From: an uncultured Hyphomicrobiales bacterium
GTDB taxonomy: Bacteria > Pseudomonadota > Alphaproteobacteria > Rhizobiales > Beijerinckiaceae
Assembly (NCBI GenBank): GCA_903902915.1
Contig: CAIUWR010000032.1
Span: forward strand, 115,368-179,367
Reading direction: 5' to 3'
Length of the DNA: 64,000 nucleotides
The notes beneath the pieces are model-generated. The model had not been told where the DNA came from. It did no database searches and saw nothing but the letters and a program-made list of their open reading frames with translations. How positions within the stretch are numbered: position 1 is the first letter of the stretch; each line of letters starts with the position of its first letter. Shown here one piece after another: positions 56,990-64,000 of the stretch. Made by a program: the position numbers and the translations under genes.

Positions 56990-57703
56990 TTACGGCGTCA
57001 CGATTGTGCACCGTCCGCGACCTTCGAGGGCCGCCGTGATGGCGCCGGCCTCCTGAATGGAGAAGACAATTATCGGAATCCGGTTGTCGCGGGCAAGTGC
57101 GAAGGCGGCCGTATCCATGACTTCGATGTTGCGGGCGATGGCCTCATCATGGGTCAACCGCTCGTAGCGGGTGGCGGCGGGGTCTTTCTTCGGGTCGGCG
57201 GTATAGACGCCATCGACCTGCGTCGCCTTCAAAATCGCATCGCAGGACAGCTCCGCCCCGCGAAGCGCCGCCCCGGTGTCGGTGGTGAAGAAGGGGTTGC
57301 CCGTCCCCCCGGCCAGAACCGTGACGCGGCCCTTGCCCAGATGATTGAGCGCCGCCTGGCGTGAATAGGGCTGACAGACGAAGGGCATGGGAACAGCCGA
57401 GAGGGCGCGGGCGGACTGCCCCTCTTTCTCGATGGCGTGTTCCAGCGCCAGACCATTCATTACGGTCGCAAGCATGCCGATGGAATCGGCGCGGGCGCGG
57501 TCGATGCCCTTGTCGGCGCCCTGAATGCCGCGGAAAAAATTGCCGCCGCCGACGACGACCGCAATCTCGACGCCAAGCGCGGCGGAGGCGGCCAGATCCT
57601 GAGCGACCCGCTTCAGCGTCGGTTCATGAAGCCCATGGGTCAGCGGCCCCATCAGAGCTTCGCCCGAAAGTTTCACGACGACGCGTTTCCACAAGGAAGA
57701 CAT
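56990..57703 (-). CDS. pyrH: UMP kinase
   Basis: 237 aa from MSSLWKRVVVKLSGEALMG. The amino-acid-kinase fold is marked by VVVGGGNFFRGIQGADKGID, LATVMNGLALEHAIEKEG, LAGGTGNPFFTTDTGAALRG and KATQVDGVYTADPKKDPAA. It phosphorylates UMP. The long in-frame extension upstream is a shadow. A 283-nt leader with a small hairpin (57731-57752) precedes it, and a terminator closes the tsf transcript upstream. Confidence 0.96.
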   Translation of the reverse strand: MSSLWKRVVVKLSGEALMGPLTHGLHEPTLKRVAQDLAASAALGVEIAVVVGGGNFFRGIQGADKGIDRARADSIGMLATVMNGLALEHAIEKEGQSARALSAVPMPFVCQPYSRQAALNHLGKGRVTVLAGGTGNPFFTTDTGAALRGAELSCDAILKATQVDGVYTADPKKDPAATRYERLTHDEAIARNIEVMDTAAFALARDNRIPIIVFSIQEAGAITAALEGRGRCTIVTP

Positions 57704-57935
57704 GGCGACCCCGACCCAGACAGGAACCAGCCGGACCGCCCGGCGGGTCCGGACCGAACGTTTCCAGCGCAACGCGACAGCTTCGCGCCATTCGATGGCG
57801 ATCGTCCAGGCGAAACCGGACGCTCGACGCACTATCGAGGGTCTAGCGCGATTCGAAACCCGAAACCAGTGGACGGCTTGCGACGGGGCCCTGCGCCCAC
57901 AGCCTGCAACAGGGCGACGCATCGCTGCAAGGCCC

Positions 57936-57966
57936 AAGAAAAAGGCGGCCCGGAAGCCGCCTTTTC
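57936..57966 (-). terminator. Intrinsic terminator after tsf
   Basis: On the minus strand the stem GGCGGC / GCCGCC encloses TTCCGG and is followed by TTTTTCTT. It lies about 20 nt beyond the tsf stop, between tsf and pyrH. Confidence 0.85.
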
Positions 57967-57986
57967 CGAAATTGACGCCGAAAGGC

Positions 57987-58913
57987 TCAGGCCTGGCCGC
58001 CAGCGGCCGCCGCGACTTCCGCCGCGAAGTCGCTTTCCTGCTTCTCGATGCCCTCGCCCAGCGCATAGCGCACGAAGCCCTTGAGCACGACAGGCGCGCC
58101 AGCGGCCTTCGCCGCCTCGGCCACAACCTGCGCAATGGTCTTGGCGGGATCATGCACGAAAGGCTGGTCGATCAGGCAGACTTCCTTGAAGTAGGTCTTG
58201 AGGCCGGACTCGACGATCTTCTCAAGCACATTGGCGGGCTTGCCAGCATTCTTGTCGCGCAGCACGTTCTTCTCGCGCTCGACGACGGCAAGATCGATGG
58301 TCGAGGAGTCCAGCGCGATGGGGGCGGCCGCCGCCACATGCATGGCGATCTTGCGGGCCACTTCACCCAGAGCAGCAGCATCGCCCGTGGACTCGAGACC
58401 GACGAGAACGCCGATCTTGCCAAGGCCATCGCCCACCGCGTTGTGGATGTAGCTGCCCACGACGCCAGCGGACACGGACACTTCCGCCACGCGGCGCAGG
58501 GTCATGTTCTCGCCGATGGTCGCGATGGCGTTGCCGATGGCCTCGGCCACAGAGCCGCCAGCCGGATAGGCTGCGCTCTTGATGGCTTCCACATCCGTGG
58601 TGTGGGCCGCCAGCGCCACGCCAGCGATGGTGCGGGCCAGCTTCTGGAAGTCTTCGTTGCGGGCCACGAAGTCGGTCTCAGAGTTCAGCTCGATGGCGAC
58701 GCCCTTGGCGCCGGACACGGCCAGAGCGACGAGGCCTTCGGCGGCCACGCGGTCGGACTTCTTGGCGGCCTTCGAAAGGCCCTTCTTGCGCAGCCAGTCG
58801 ATCGCGGCTTCGATGTCGCCGGCGACTTCGTTGAGTGCGTTCTTGCAGTCCATCATGCCGGAGCCGGTCTTCTCGCGAAGCTCCTTCACCATCGCGGCGG
58901 TAATGTTCGCCAT
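57987..58913 (-). CDS. tsf: Translation elongation factor Ts
   Basis: 308 aa from [20 protein letters not shown]. The N-terminal UBA-like domain continues with [20 protein letters not shown], then the core [19 protein letters not shown] and the C-terminal [23 protein letters not shown] [18 protein letters not shown]. It exchanges nucleotide on EF-Tu. It lies 133 nt downstream of rpsB. Confidence 0.97.
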   Translation of the reverse strand: MANITAAMVKELREKTGSGMMDCKNALNEVAGDIEAAIDWLRKKGLSKAAKKSDRVAAEGLVALAVSGAKGVAIELNSETDFVARNEDFQKLARTIAGVALAAHTTDVEAIKSAAYPAGGSVAEAIGNAIATIGENMTLRRVAEVSVSAGVVGSYIHNAVGDGLGKIGVLVGLESTGDAAALGEVARKIAMHVAAAAPIALDSSTIDLAVVEREKNVLRDKNAGKPANVLEKIVESGLKTYFKEVCLIDQPFVHDPAKTIAQVVAEAAKAAGAPVVLKGFVRYALGEGIEKQESDFAAEVAAAAGGQA

Positions 58914-59046
58914 GAAATGTTCCTTCAGGTTCGGATGCGACAGTTGCGCGTCGCAACGATGATCGATTCGTATTGTGGTTCTATGAAGCGGATGCGGCAG
59001 GCCCAAGGCCCGCCGCAAATTTAGTCAAGACAGGCGAAAGCCCGGA

Positions 59047-60072
59047 TCAAGCCATCAGCGAGCGCGCCTGAGCGACCCAGCCGTCACGCTCGATGCGGCC
59101 GTTGAACTTCAGGTCGCCATCAAGCTTGACCATCTCGTCATGCGTCATGGCGGCGATCTGCCAGTAATGGAAGACGCCAGCTTCGTTCAGCTTCTTCACG
59201 ATCTGCGGGCCGACGCCCTGAAGCTTGGCCAGATCGTCCGGCGCGCCGCGCGGAGCGGTCAGCAGCTCGAACACTTCCGCCGAAGGCACGAAGGCGTCGA
59301 TGGGGGTCGCCTCGACCGGGGCGGCGACGATGGCCTCCTCGATGGGGGCCTCAAGAGCGCCCAGATCCATGCCCGAAGAGCCCTGGCTGCGCGAGATGCC
59401 GTCGATGGCGGCGCGAGCGATCAGGTCGCAATAAAGCGCGATGGCGCGGCCCGCGTCGTCATTGCCGGGGACCGGATACTGGATGCCGTCCGGATCGCAG
59501 TTCGTGTCGACGATGGCGGCGACGGGGATGTGAAGGCGGTTGGCCTCCTTAATCGCCAGCTGCTCCTTGTTCGTGTCGATCACGAAGATCAGGTCGGGGG
59601 TGCCGCCCATGTCCTTGATGCCGCCCAGAGCCTTCTCCAGCTTGTCGCGCTCGCGCGACAGGACCAGACGCTCCTTCTTGGTGAGGCCGACGCCGCCGGT
59701 GTTCAGCTGCTCGTCGAGCTTGCGCAGGCGAGCGATGGAGGCCGAAATGGTCTTCCAGTTGGTCAGCATGCCGCCGAGCCAGCGGGAGTTGATGTAGTAC
59801 TGGGCCGAGCGACGCGCGGCTTCCGCAATCGGCTCGGCGGCCTGGCGCTTGGTGCCGACGAACAGCACGCGGCCACCCTTGGCGACGGTGTCGGACACGA
59901 CCTTCAGCGCCTGGTGCAGCAGCGGCACGGTCTGGGCGAGGTCGATGATGTGGATGTTGTTGCGCGCGCCGAAAATATAGGGGCCCATCTTGGGGTTCCA
60001 GCGATGCGACTGGTGGCCGAAGTGAGCGCCAGCCTCGAGGAGGCTACGCATGTTGAAGTCAGGAAGCGCCAT
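59047..60072 (-). CDS. rpsB: Small ribosomal subunit protein uS2 with C-terminal extension
   Basis: 341 aa; about 100 residues longer than E. coli S2. The S2 core contains [39 protein letters not shown] and [12 protein letters not shown]. The extra C-terminal part (from about residue 270) has [20 protein letters not shown] followed by [16 protein letters not shown], a helix-hairpin-helix-like module common in this class. It heads the long minus-strand core cluster; the 155-nt spacer to recJ should hold its promoter and leader. Confidence 0.96.
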   Translation of the reverse strand: MALPDFNMRSLLEAGAHFGHQSHRWNPKMGPYIFGARNNIHIIDLAQTVPLLHQALKVVSDTVAKGGRVLFVGTKRQAAEPIAEAARRSAQYYINSRWLGGMLTNWKTISASIARLRKLDEQLNTGGVGLTKKERLVLSRERDKLEKALGGIKDMGGTPDLIFVIDTNKEQLAIKEANRLHIPVAAIVDTNCDPDGIQYPVPGNDDAGRAIALYCDLIARAAIDGISRSQGSSGMDLGALEAPIEEAIVAAPVEATPIDAFVPSAEVFELLTAPRGAPDDLAKLQGVGPQIVKKLNEAGVFHYWQIAAMTHDEMVKLDGDLKFNGRIERDGWVAQARSLMA

Positions 60073-60227
60073 TGTACTATTCTCCGGTTCGACCTCGGCG
60101 GGGAGCGTGGCGGCATTCGCCGCACCGGAACGCTGCTTGGATCAGCAGCGATAAACCCCACCTGTGGAATGGCGCGGTGCATAAAGGAAAACCACGCCCC
60201 GCGCAAGGCGTTGCTCCGCTTTTGACC

Positions 60228-62033
60228 TCAAAGGCGCGTGTCGCGCGGCTTGGCGGCGTCCAGCAGGCGCAGTTGCACGCGCTCGCCCCCGCCCCAGCGG
60301 TCGATGGAAAGGCTGCCCGCAAGGTGCAAGGGCTCGCCCCGCGCGGCCATGATCGCTTGGCCCAGCGGCTCGGCGGCCTTCCGGAAGGCGATGGCGTTGA
60401 GAATCGCCCCGTCCCCCGATTTCGCCCGCACCCGCAGATGGCCCTGCCCGACCTCGCCCGCGTCGATGATTCGATGGGCGGGAAAGGCGAAAATGGGTTC
60501 GGGATTGCCCGAGCCGAACGGCCCCGCCTGTTCAATCGCCTCGATGACCTGCGGCCGCGCCCCGCCCGCCGTCAGGGCGGCGTCGATGAGCAAGGCCTCA
60601 TCCGCCCGCGCGCTGTCCACATAAAGGGTCAGTCGCTGTTCCAGAAAGGCGCGAAAATCGCCCAAACGCTCGCGCGCGATGGTGATGCCCGCCGCCATGG
60701 CGTGGCCGCCGCCCTTGACCAGAATCCCCTCCTCGACGGCGGCGCGCACGGCGCGGCCAAGATCGACGCCGGGGATGGAGCGACCGGAGCCGGTCCCCAT
60801 TTTCCCATTCAAGGCGATGGCGAAAGCGGGCCGCTTGAAGCGTTCTTTCAGGCGCGAGGCCACCAGCCCGACCACGCCGGGGTGCCAGCCTTCCTGCGCC
60901 GTGACCACCACAGCGCCATGTTCTTCAAGCCCAAGGCTGGCGAGGGCTTCCGCCTGCGCCTCCTCCACCGCCACCAATTCGATGGCCTGGCGCTCGCGGT
61001 TGAGGCGGTCGAGTTCGGCGGCGACGCGGCCCGCTTCGGTCTCGTCCTGCAACATGAGCAATTTCGCGCCCAGCGCCGCGTCGCCGATGCGCCCGCCCGC
61101 ATTGATGCGCGGGCCGATGACGAAGCCCAGATGGTAGCAGCTTGGCGGGCCGGAAGCGCCCGCGCAATCGAACAGGGCGCGCAGCCCCACCCTGCCGCGC
61201 CCGCGCATGACCGCGAGGCCCTTGGCGACGAAGGCGCGGTTGAGGCCCTTGAGGGGCACCACATCGGCCACGGTGGCCAGCGCCACCAGATCGAGGCGGG
61301 ACAGCAGATCGGGCTCGGGGCGAGTCTTCGTCCAGAAGCCGGAGCGGCGCAGGCGCCGGTTAAGGCCGACCAGCGTCATGAAGGCCACGCCGGTGGCGCA
61401 GAGGGAGCCCAGGCCCGACAGATCGTCCTGCCGGTTCGGATTGACCAGCGCCGCCACCGGGGGCAACTCTTCGGGGGCCTGGTGGTGATCGAGCACCACG
61501 ACATCCATGGAAAGCTTCGCCGCTTCCGCGAATGGCTCGAAACTGGTCGTGCCGCAATCCACCGTCACCAGCAGCGTCGCGCCCTGCCCGGCCAGCGCCT
61601 TGATGGCCTCCGCATTGGGGCCGTAGCCCTCGAAGATGCGGTCGGGAATATGGATGATGAAGGGGACGCCGCAGGCTTCCAGATAGCCCGCCACAAGGGC
61701 GCTGGAACAGGCGCCGTCCACATCGTAGTCGCCGAAGACGGCGACGGTCTCGCCCTTTTCGATGGCGTGGGCGAGCCGATCCAGCGCCGCCTCCATATCC
61801 TGCATCACATGGGGATCAGGCATCAGGGCGCGCACGGTGGGGTCGAGGAACGCCGCCACGTCATCGGGCGCCACGCCCCGCCCGGCCAGCACGCGCGCCA
61901 GCAGATCGGAATGGCCGTAGAGCTGGGACATGGCCTGCGCGCGGCCTTGAGCTTCAAGATCAAGGCGATCCCGCCAGGGACGCCCCGTGACGGAAGCTTG
62001 AACATCGAGAAAGAGGCGGTGAGGCGCTGGCAT
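60228..62033 (-). CDS. recJ: Single-stranded-DNA-specific exonuclease RecJ
   Basis: 601 aa. DHH phosphoesterase motifs are AVFGDYDVDGACSSALVAGY (about 98-117), TVDCGTTSFEPFAEA and VVLDHHQAPEELPPVAALVN (D182-H184). The DHHA1 part holds FVIGPRINAGGRIGDAALGA and KGGGHAMAAGITIARERL. RecJ digests 5' single-stranded ends in RecF recombination and mismatch repair. It stands on the same strand as rpsB, 155 nt upstream of it. Confidence 0.96.
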   Translation of the reverse strand: MPAPHRLFLDVQASVTGRPWRDRLDLEAQGRAQAMSQLYGHSDLLARVLAGRGVAPDDVAAFLDPTVRALMPDPHVMQDMEAALDRLAHAIEKGETVAVFGDYDVDGACSSALVAGYLEACGVPFIIHIPDRIFEGYGPNAEAIKALAGQGATLLVTVDCGTTSFEPFAEAAKLSMDVVVLDHHQAPEELPPVAALVNPNRQDDLSGLGSLCATGVAFMTLVGLNRRLRRSGFWTKTRPEPDLLSRLDLVALATVADVVPLKGLNRAFVAKGLAVMRGRGRVGLRALFDCAGASGPPSCYHLGFVIGPRINAGGRIGDAALGAKLLMLQDETEAGRVAAELDRLNRERQAIELVAVEEAQAEALASLGLEEHGAVVVTAQEGWHPGVVGLVASRLKERFKRPAFAIALNGKMGTGSGRSIPGVDLGRAVRAAVEEGILVKGGGHAMAAGITIARERLGDFRAFLEQRLTLYVDSARADEALLIDAALTAGGARPQVIEAIEQAGPFGSGNPEPIFAFPAHRIIDAGEVGQGHLRVRAKSGDGAILNAIAFRKAAEPLGQAIMAARGEPLHLAGSLSIDRWGGGERVQLRLLDAAKPRDTRL

Positions 62034-62107
62034 GGGCCAGTGCTAGCACGGGCTGGGCAGGCTGCGAAGCCTTGGCGTTATGGGGTTGCTGCGGAGCCCT
62101 GGAAGGA

Positions 62108-62139
62108 CGACGTCCCGTCGTCCGGGCGACGGGACGTCG
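62108..62139. repeat. Perfect 13-bp inverted repeat
   Basis: CGACGTCCCGTCG (62108-62120) and its complement CGACGGGACGTCG (62127-62139) flank a six-base loop. It lies between recJ and the exported-protein gene, 3' of the latter on the minus strand. There is no T-run, so it may be a Rho-assisted stop or an mRNA-stabilising or dispersed palindrome. Confidence 0.6.
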
Positions 62140-62151
62140 CCCCTCCCGGCG

Positions 62152-62697
62152 CTAGCGTTTCGGCTCGGGCTGGGCCGCAGGCGCGGTCTGGAGCACCAGA
62201 AGCGGCGAATTGCCCCGGCGGTTGGCGCGATCTATGGCCGCGAGTTGGCTGGTTTTGGAGCCGGCGTTGGCGATGCTGGCGAAATCGCGCGGGGAATGGT
62301 TGGAGCCGCCCCCGCCCCGATAGACCATCAGCCCCTGCGTGGTCACCACCACATCGCCGGAGCGCAGCGTGGGATCGTGCAGGAACGGGCCGAGCGGTCC
62401 GGGGCCGACAGGCGGCGGCTCGACCTTTTCAGGCTTGCTGCTCTCCTCAAGGCCGCGCGTAGCGGACCGCTCCGCTTCCCCGGGGCGCGACAACCGCTGT
62501 TCGCGCCGGGGCCAACTGCGGGAGGCGCCGCGTGGGGGCGCATAAGCGGCCACCTGCGGCTGGGGGCGGGCCCCGAACAACATTTCAAAGAAATTCTGCG
62601 CCATGGCGGGCGCGGGCGCGGCCATGAGAAGCGCGGCGGCCAGCAAAATGATGGCCCCGCGCGAGGCCAGATGGAAACCATATGACTTTGGCGACAT
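62152..62697 (-). CDS. Exported protein of unknown function
   Basis: 181 aa from MSPKSYGFHLASRGAIILLA, with a signal peptide ending near APAMAQNFFEM. The mature part is Pro/Arg-rich (ARPQPQVAAYAPPRGASRSW) and then has SGDVVVTTQGLMVYRGGGGS, a short beta-like segment seen in small alphaproteobacterial exported proteins. No enzymatic motif is visible. An upstream ATG at 62802 would hide the signal peptide and is less likely. It is divergent from the serralysin gene. Confidence 0.65.
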   Translation of the reverse strand: MSPKSYGFHLASRGAIILLAAALLMAAPAPAMAQNFFEMLFGARPQPQVAAYAPPRGASRSWPRREQRLSRPGEAERSATRGLEESSKPEKVEPPPVGPGPLGPFLHDPTLRSGDVVVTTQGLMVYRGGGGSNHSPRDFASIANAGSKTSQLAAIDRANRRGNSPLLVLQTAPAAQPEPKR

Positions 62698-62902
62698 CGC
62701 GAACGTCCAGGTGGATGTTCGGGATAAGCGCCACGGCACGGGAAAGTTGCGCTTGTGTGGGTGGCCAAAGGACTGCGGCGAATGACGGCCGGAGCCTGGC
62801 AAGAATGGCGAACCTTCAAAAAGAGGCGTTTTCTCAAGCTCAAGACAAAAAAGAACGTTTCCGATTAAAGCTCCGCCTTCATTAACCGTTTTTTAACGAA
62901 AT

Positions 62903-62922
62903 ACCTCCCGAACGTCGGAGGT
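62903..62922 (+). promoter_or_regulatory. Hairpin covering the serralysin ribosome binding site
   Basis: ACCTCCCGA (62903-62911) can pair with TCGGAGGT (62915-62922), leaving one bulged C and a three-base loop. The GGAGG Shine-Dalgarno (62917-62921) lies inside the right arm, four nt from the ATG at 62926. It could restrict translation unless melted. Confidence 0.45.
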
Positions 62923-62925
62923 TTT

Positions 62926-64000
62926 ATGAGCGTCAGCGGCCTGTCCAGTCATTCTCTCACCGCCTTGGCGCGGTTGACCAAAGCCACGACGCCGCCATTG
63001 AAGGCTCCCGCCGTCAAGAGCGTGGCGCGAGCCGGCGCCGTCGTTGTATCAATATCTCCAGTCGCCAGCGCCACCGCAGCAGCGGCGCTCAATCCTTTGG
63101 TCGCCCAAAGCTCCGGGACCACCACACCCAGCATCACGATGACCAAGGGCTACCCTGCATATGAATTTGCAGGGTCCGTCACGCAATCAATTACCGGCAC
63201 GTCAACCAACAGCGCGACGCAGACCGTAGGCCTCTCCGCCGGAAGCAGCTACACAGTCTCCGCATCATTTGGTTTATCGGACAAACGCGGTCAGATGAAG
63301 CTCGACGTTCTGGACGCCTCCGGCAATGTCGTGAAAACGATAACCGCCGCCGCCGGAAAGACATCCGCTTCGATAACATTTACGCCGGCAACCAGCGGCA
63401 CTTATAGCATTCGATTGACGGGTCTCGCCATCCCGAAGGCGTCGTCCACGACCAACCTTTACTCATCTTATTCGATCAATGTCGGTCAACCACTCAGCAC
63501 TTTGCCGAAAACAAGCGGCGACACAAATGTCGACACGCTCTTACAGGGCGCCACGAATTCATGGCAGCATGCGTTGGGAACCAGCGCAACCTCGTCGTCG
63601 AACGTCATTCACGCCGGGCTCAATTCCTTAAACAACGTGGTAGGCGGAACAATCTACTACGACTTTATGGATGCGAACTACATCGCGAGCAATCTGACTG
63701 GCGTCGATGCGAACCAGGCCACCGCAATGACCGCTGCGCAAAAAGCCGCAGTCACCAAGGCCTTTCAATATATATCCAGCATCGCCAACCTGACATTCGC
63801 GCCTACGACCGACGCAACGAAAGCCACTATCATGTTCGGCGACAACGTGCAGGCCAGCAGCGCAGGATATGCGAACCCGCCCAACCAGAGCGGCTCGCAC
63901 CAGCAATATATGTTCCTCGCCTCCAATGCGACAACCAACAACAGCTTTGCTTCCGGGACATACGGATGGGAAACGGTGATCCACGAAATCGGGCATACGC
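62926..64000 (+). CDS. Serralysin-type (M10) metalloprotease, 3' end outside window
   Basis: The frame is open from ATG 62926 through the right edge (358 codons). After a 60-residue Ala/Thr/Ser-rich N-terminus without a clear Sec signal, residues about 75-180 form a beta-rich prepeptidase-like module (QTVGLSAGSSYTVSASFGL). The catalytic domain then starts (VVGGTIYYDFMDANYIASNL). The zinc site WETVIHEIGHT, with H353-E354 and H357, is cut at the edge just before its third His. Serralysins normally end in RTX repeats and leave by type I secretion; that part is not visible. Codon use looks less GC-biased than in the core genes. Confidence 0.85.
   Translation, partial: MSVSGLSSHSLTALARLTKATTPPLKAPAVKSVARAGAVVVSISPVASATAAAALNPLVAQSSGTTTPSITMTKGYPAYEFAGSVTQSITGTSTNSATQTVGLSAGSSYTVSASFGLSDKRGQMKLDVLDASGNVVKTITAAAGKTSASITFTPATSGTYSIRLTGLAIPKASSTTNLYSSYSINVGQPLSTLPKTSGDTNVDTLLQGATNSWQHALGTSATSSSNVIHAGLNSLNNVVGGTIYYDFMDANYIASNLTGVDANQATAMTAAQKAAVTKAFQYISSIANLTFAPTTDATKATIMFGDNVQASSAGYANPPNQSGSHQQYMFLASNATTNNSFASGTYGWETVIHEIGHT

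Noticed and set aside
57731..57752. Small GC-rich hairpin in the pyrH leader
   Set aside because: A 7-bp stem is common in such GC-rich DNA and no antiterminator partner or T-run was found.
60073..60227. Possible ribosomal-protein autoregulatory leader of rpsB
   Set aside because: No consensus structure for an alphaproteobacterial rpsB leader could be matched by eye.
60072..62462. 796-codon plus-strand frame opposite recJ
   Set aside because: Antisense shadow; all RecJ motifs are on the minus strand.

Overview
The window is a GC-rich chromosomal segment of an alphaproteobacterium, most likely of the order Hyphomicrobiales (Rhizobiales). The placement rests on gene order (rpsB-tsf-pyrH-frr-uppS-cdsA-dxr-rseP-bamA-lpxD-fabZ-lpxA-lpxB; pyrB-pyrC-plsY-dprA next to topA-rnr; DUF3572-dinB next to divK) and on lineage-typical proteins: an EipB envelope protein, ribosomal protein S2 with a helix-hairpin-helix-like C-terminal extension, DUF6481, and DinB with an N-terminal zinc ribbon. 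The genus cannot be fixed from the sequence alone. No rRNA, tRNA, insertion sequence, prophage or CRISPR array was recognised.

Layout. 1-5.4 kb (minus): gatC and gatA, then the ergothioneine genes egtB-egtD, then gatB running off the left edge. 5.5-6.5 kb (plus): ruvX, an AT-rich patch with a possible 54-aa ORF, and a small conserved protein. 6.5-12.5 kb (minus): a ClC channel, pyrB, a pseudo-dihydroorotase, plsY and dprA. 12.9-20 kb (plus): topA, rnr, a DUF983 protein, a NUDIX hydrolase and rpmG. 20.2-24.5 kb: divK (minus), then DUF3572-dinB (plus), eipB (minus) and ridA-like/GDPD (plus). 24.5-28 kb: a vanillate-demethylase-like Rieske oxygenase and reductase (minus), divergent from an MFS transporter (plus).

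28-43 kb is the accessory part: a GNAT/FemAB-like protein, four solute-binding proteins with no permease or ATPase nearby, a Fic toxin/antitoxin pair, a HIT protein, a luciferase-like oxidoreductase, a glutathione peroxidase, an NmrA-type protein, and an FAD monooxygenase divergent from an Asp/Glu-racemase-like protein. An RHH/PIN toxin-antitoxin pair and azlCD follow.

43-62 kb (minus) is core: thiL-nusB-ribH, then the lipid A, outer-membrane assembly, isoprenoid and translation-factor superoperon, then recJ. The right edge carries the first 358 codons of a serralysin-type metalloprotease, reading into the next window.

Core blocks are tightly packed, with many 1-4 nt start/stop overlaps. The most notable departures from expectation are: a dihydroorotase without its metal ligands; the absence of lpxI between lpxA and lpxB; the absence of pleD between divK and rpmG, where a structured hairpin lies instead; a Fic protein with a changed last motif residue; a racemase-fold protein lacking both usual catalytic cysteines beside an inverted repeat and promoter; and a hairpin that covers the ribosome binding site of the serralysin gene. 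None amounts to a proven new system. The strongest candidate locus for unknown biology is the putative catabolic and uptake region at about 33.5-41 kb.
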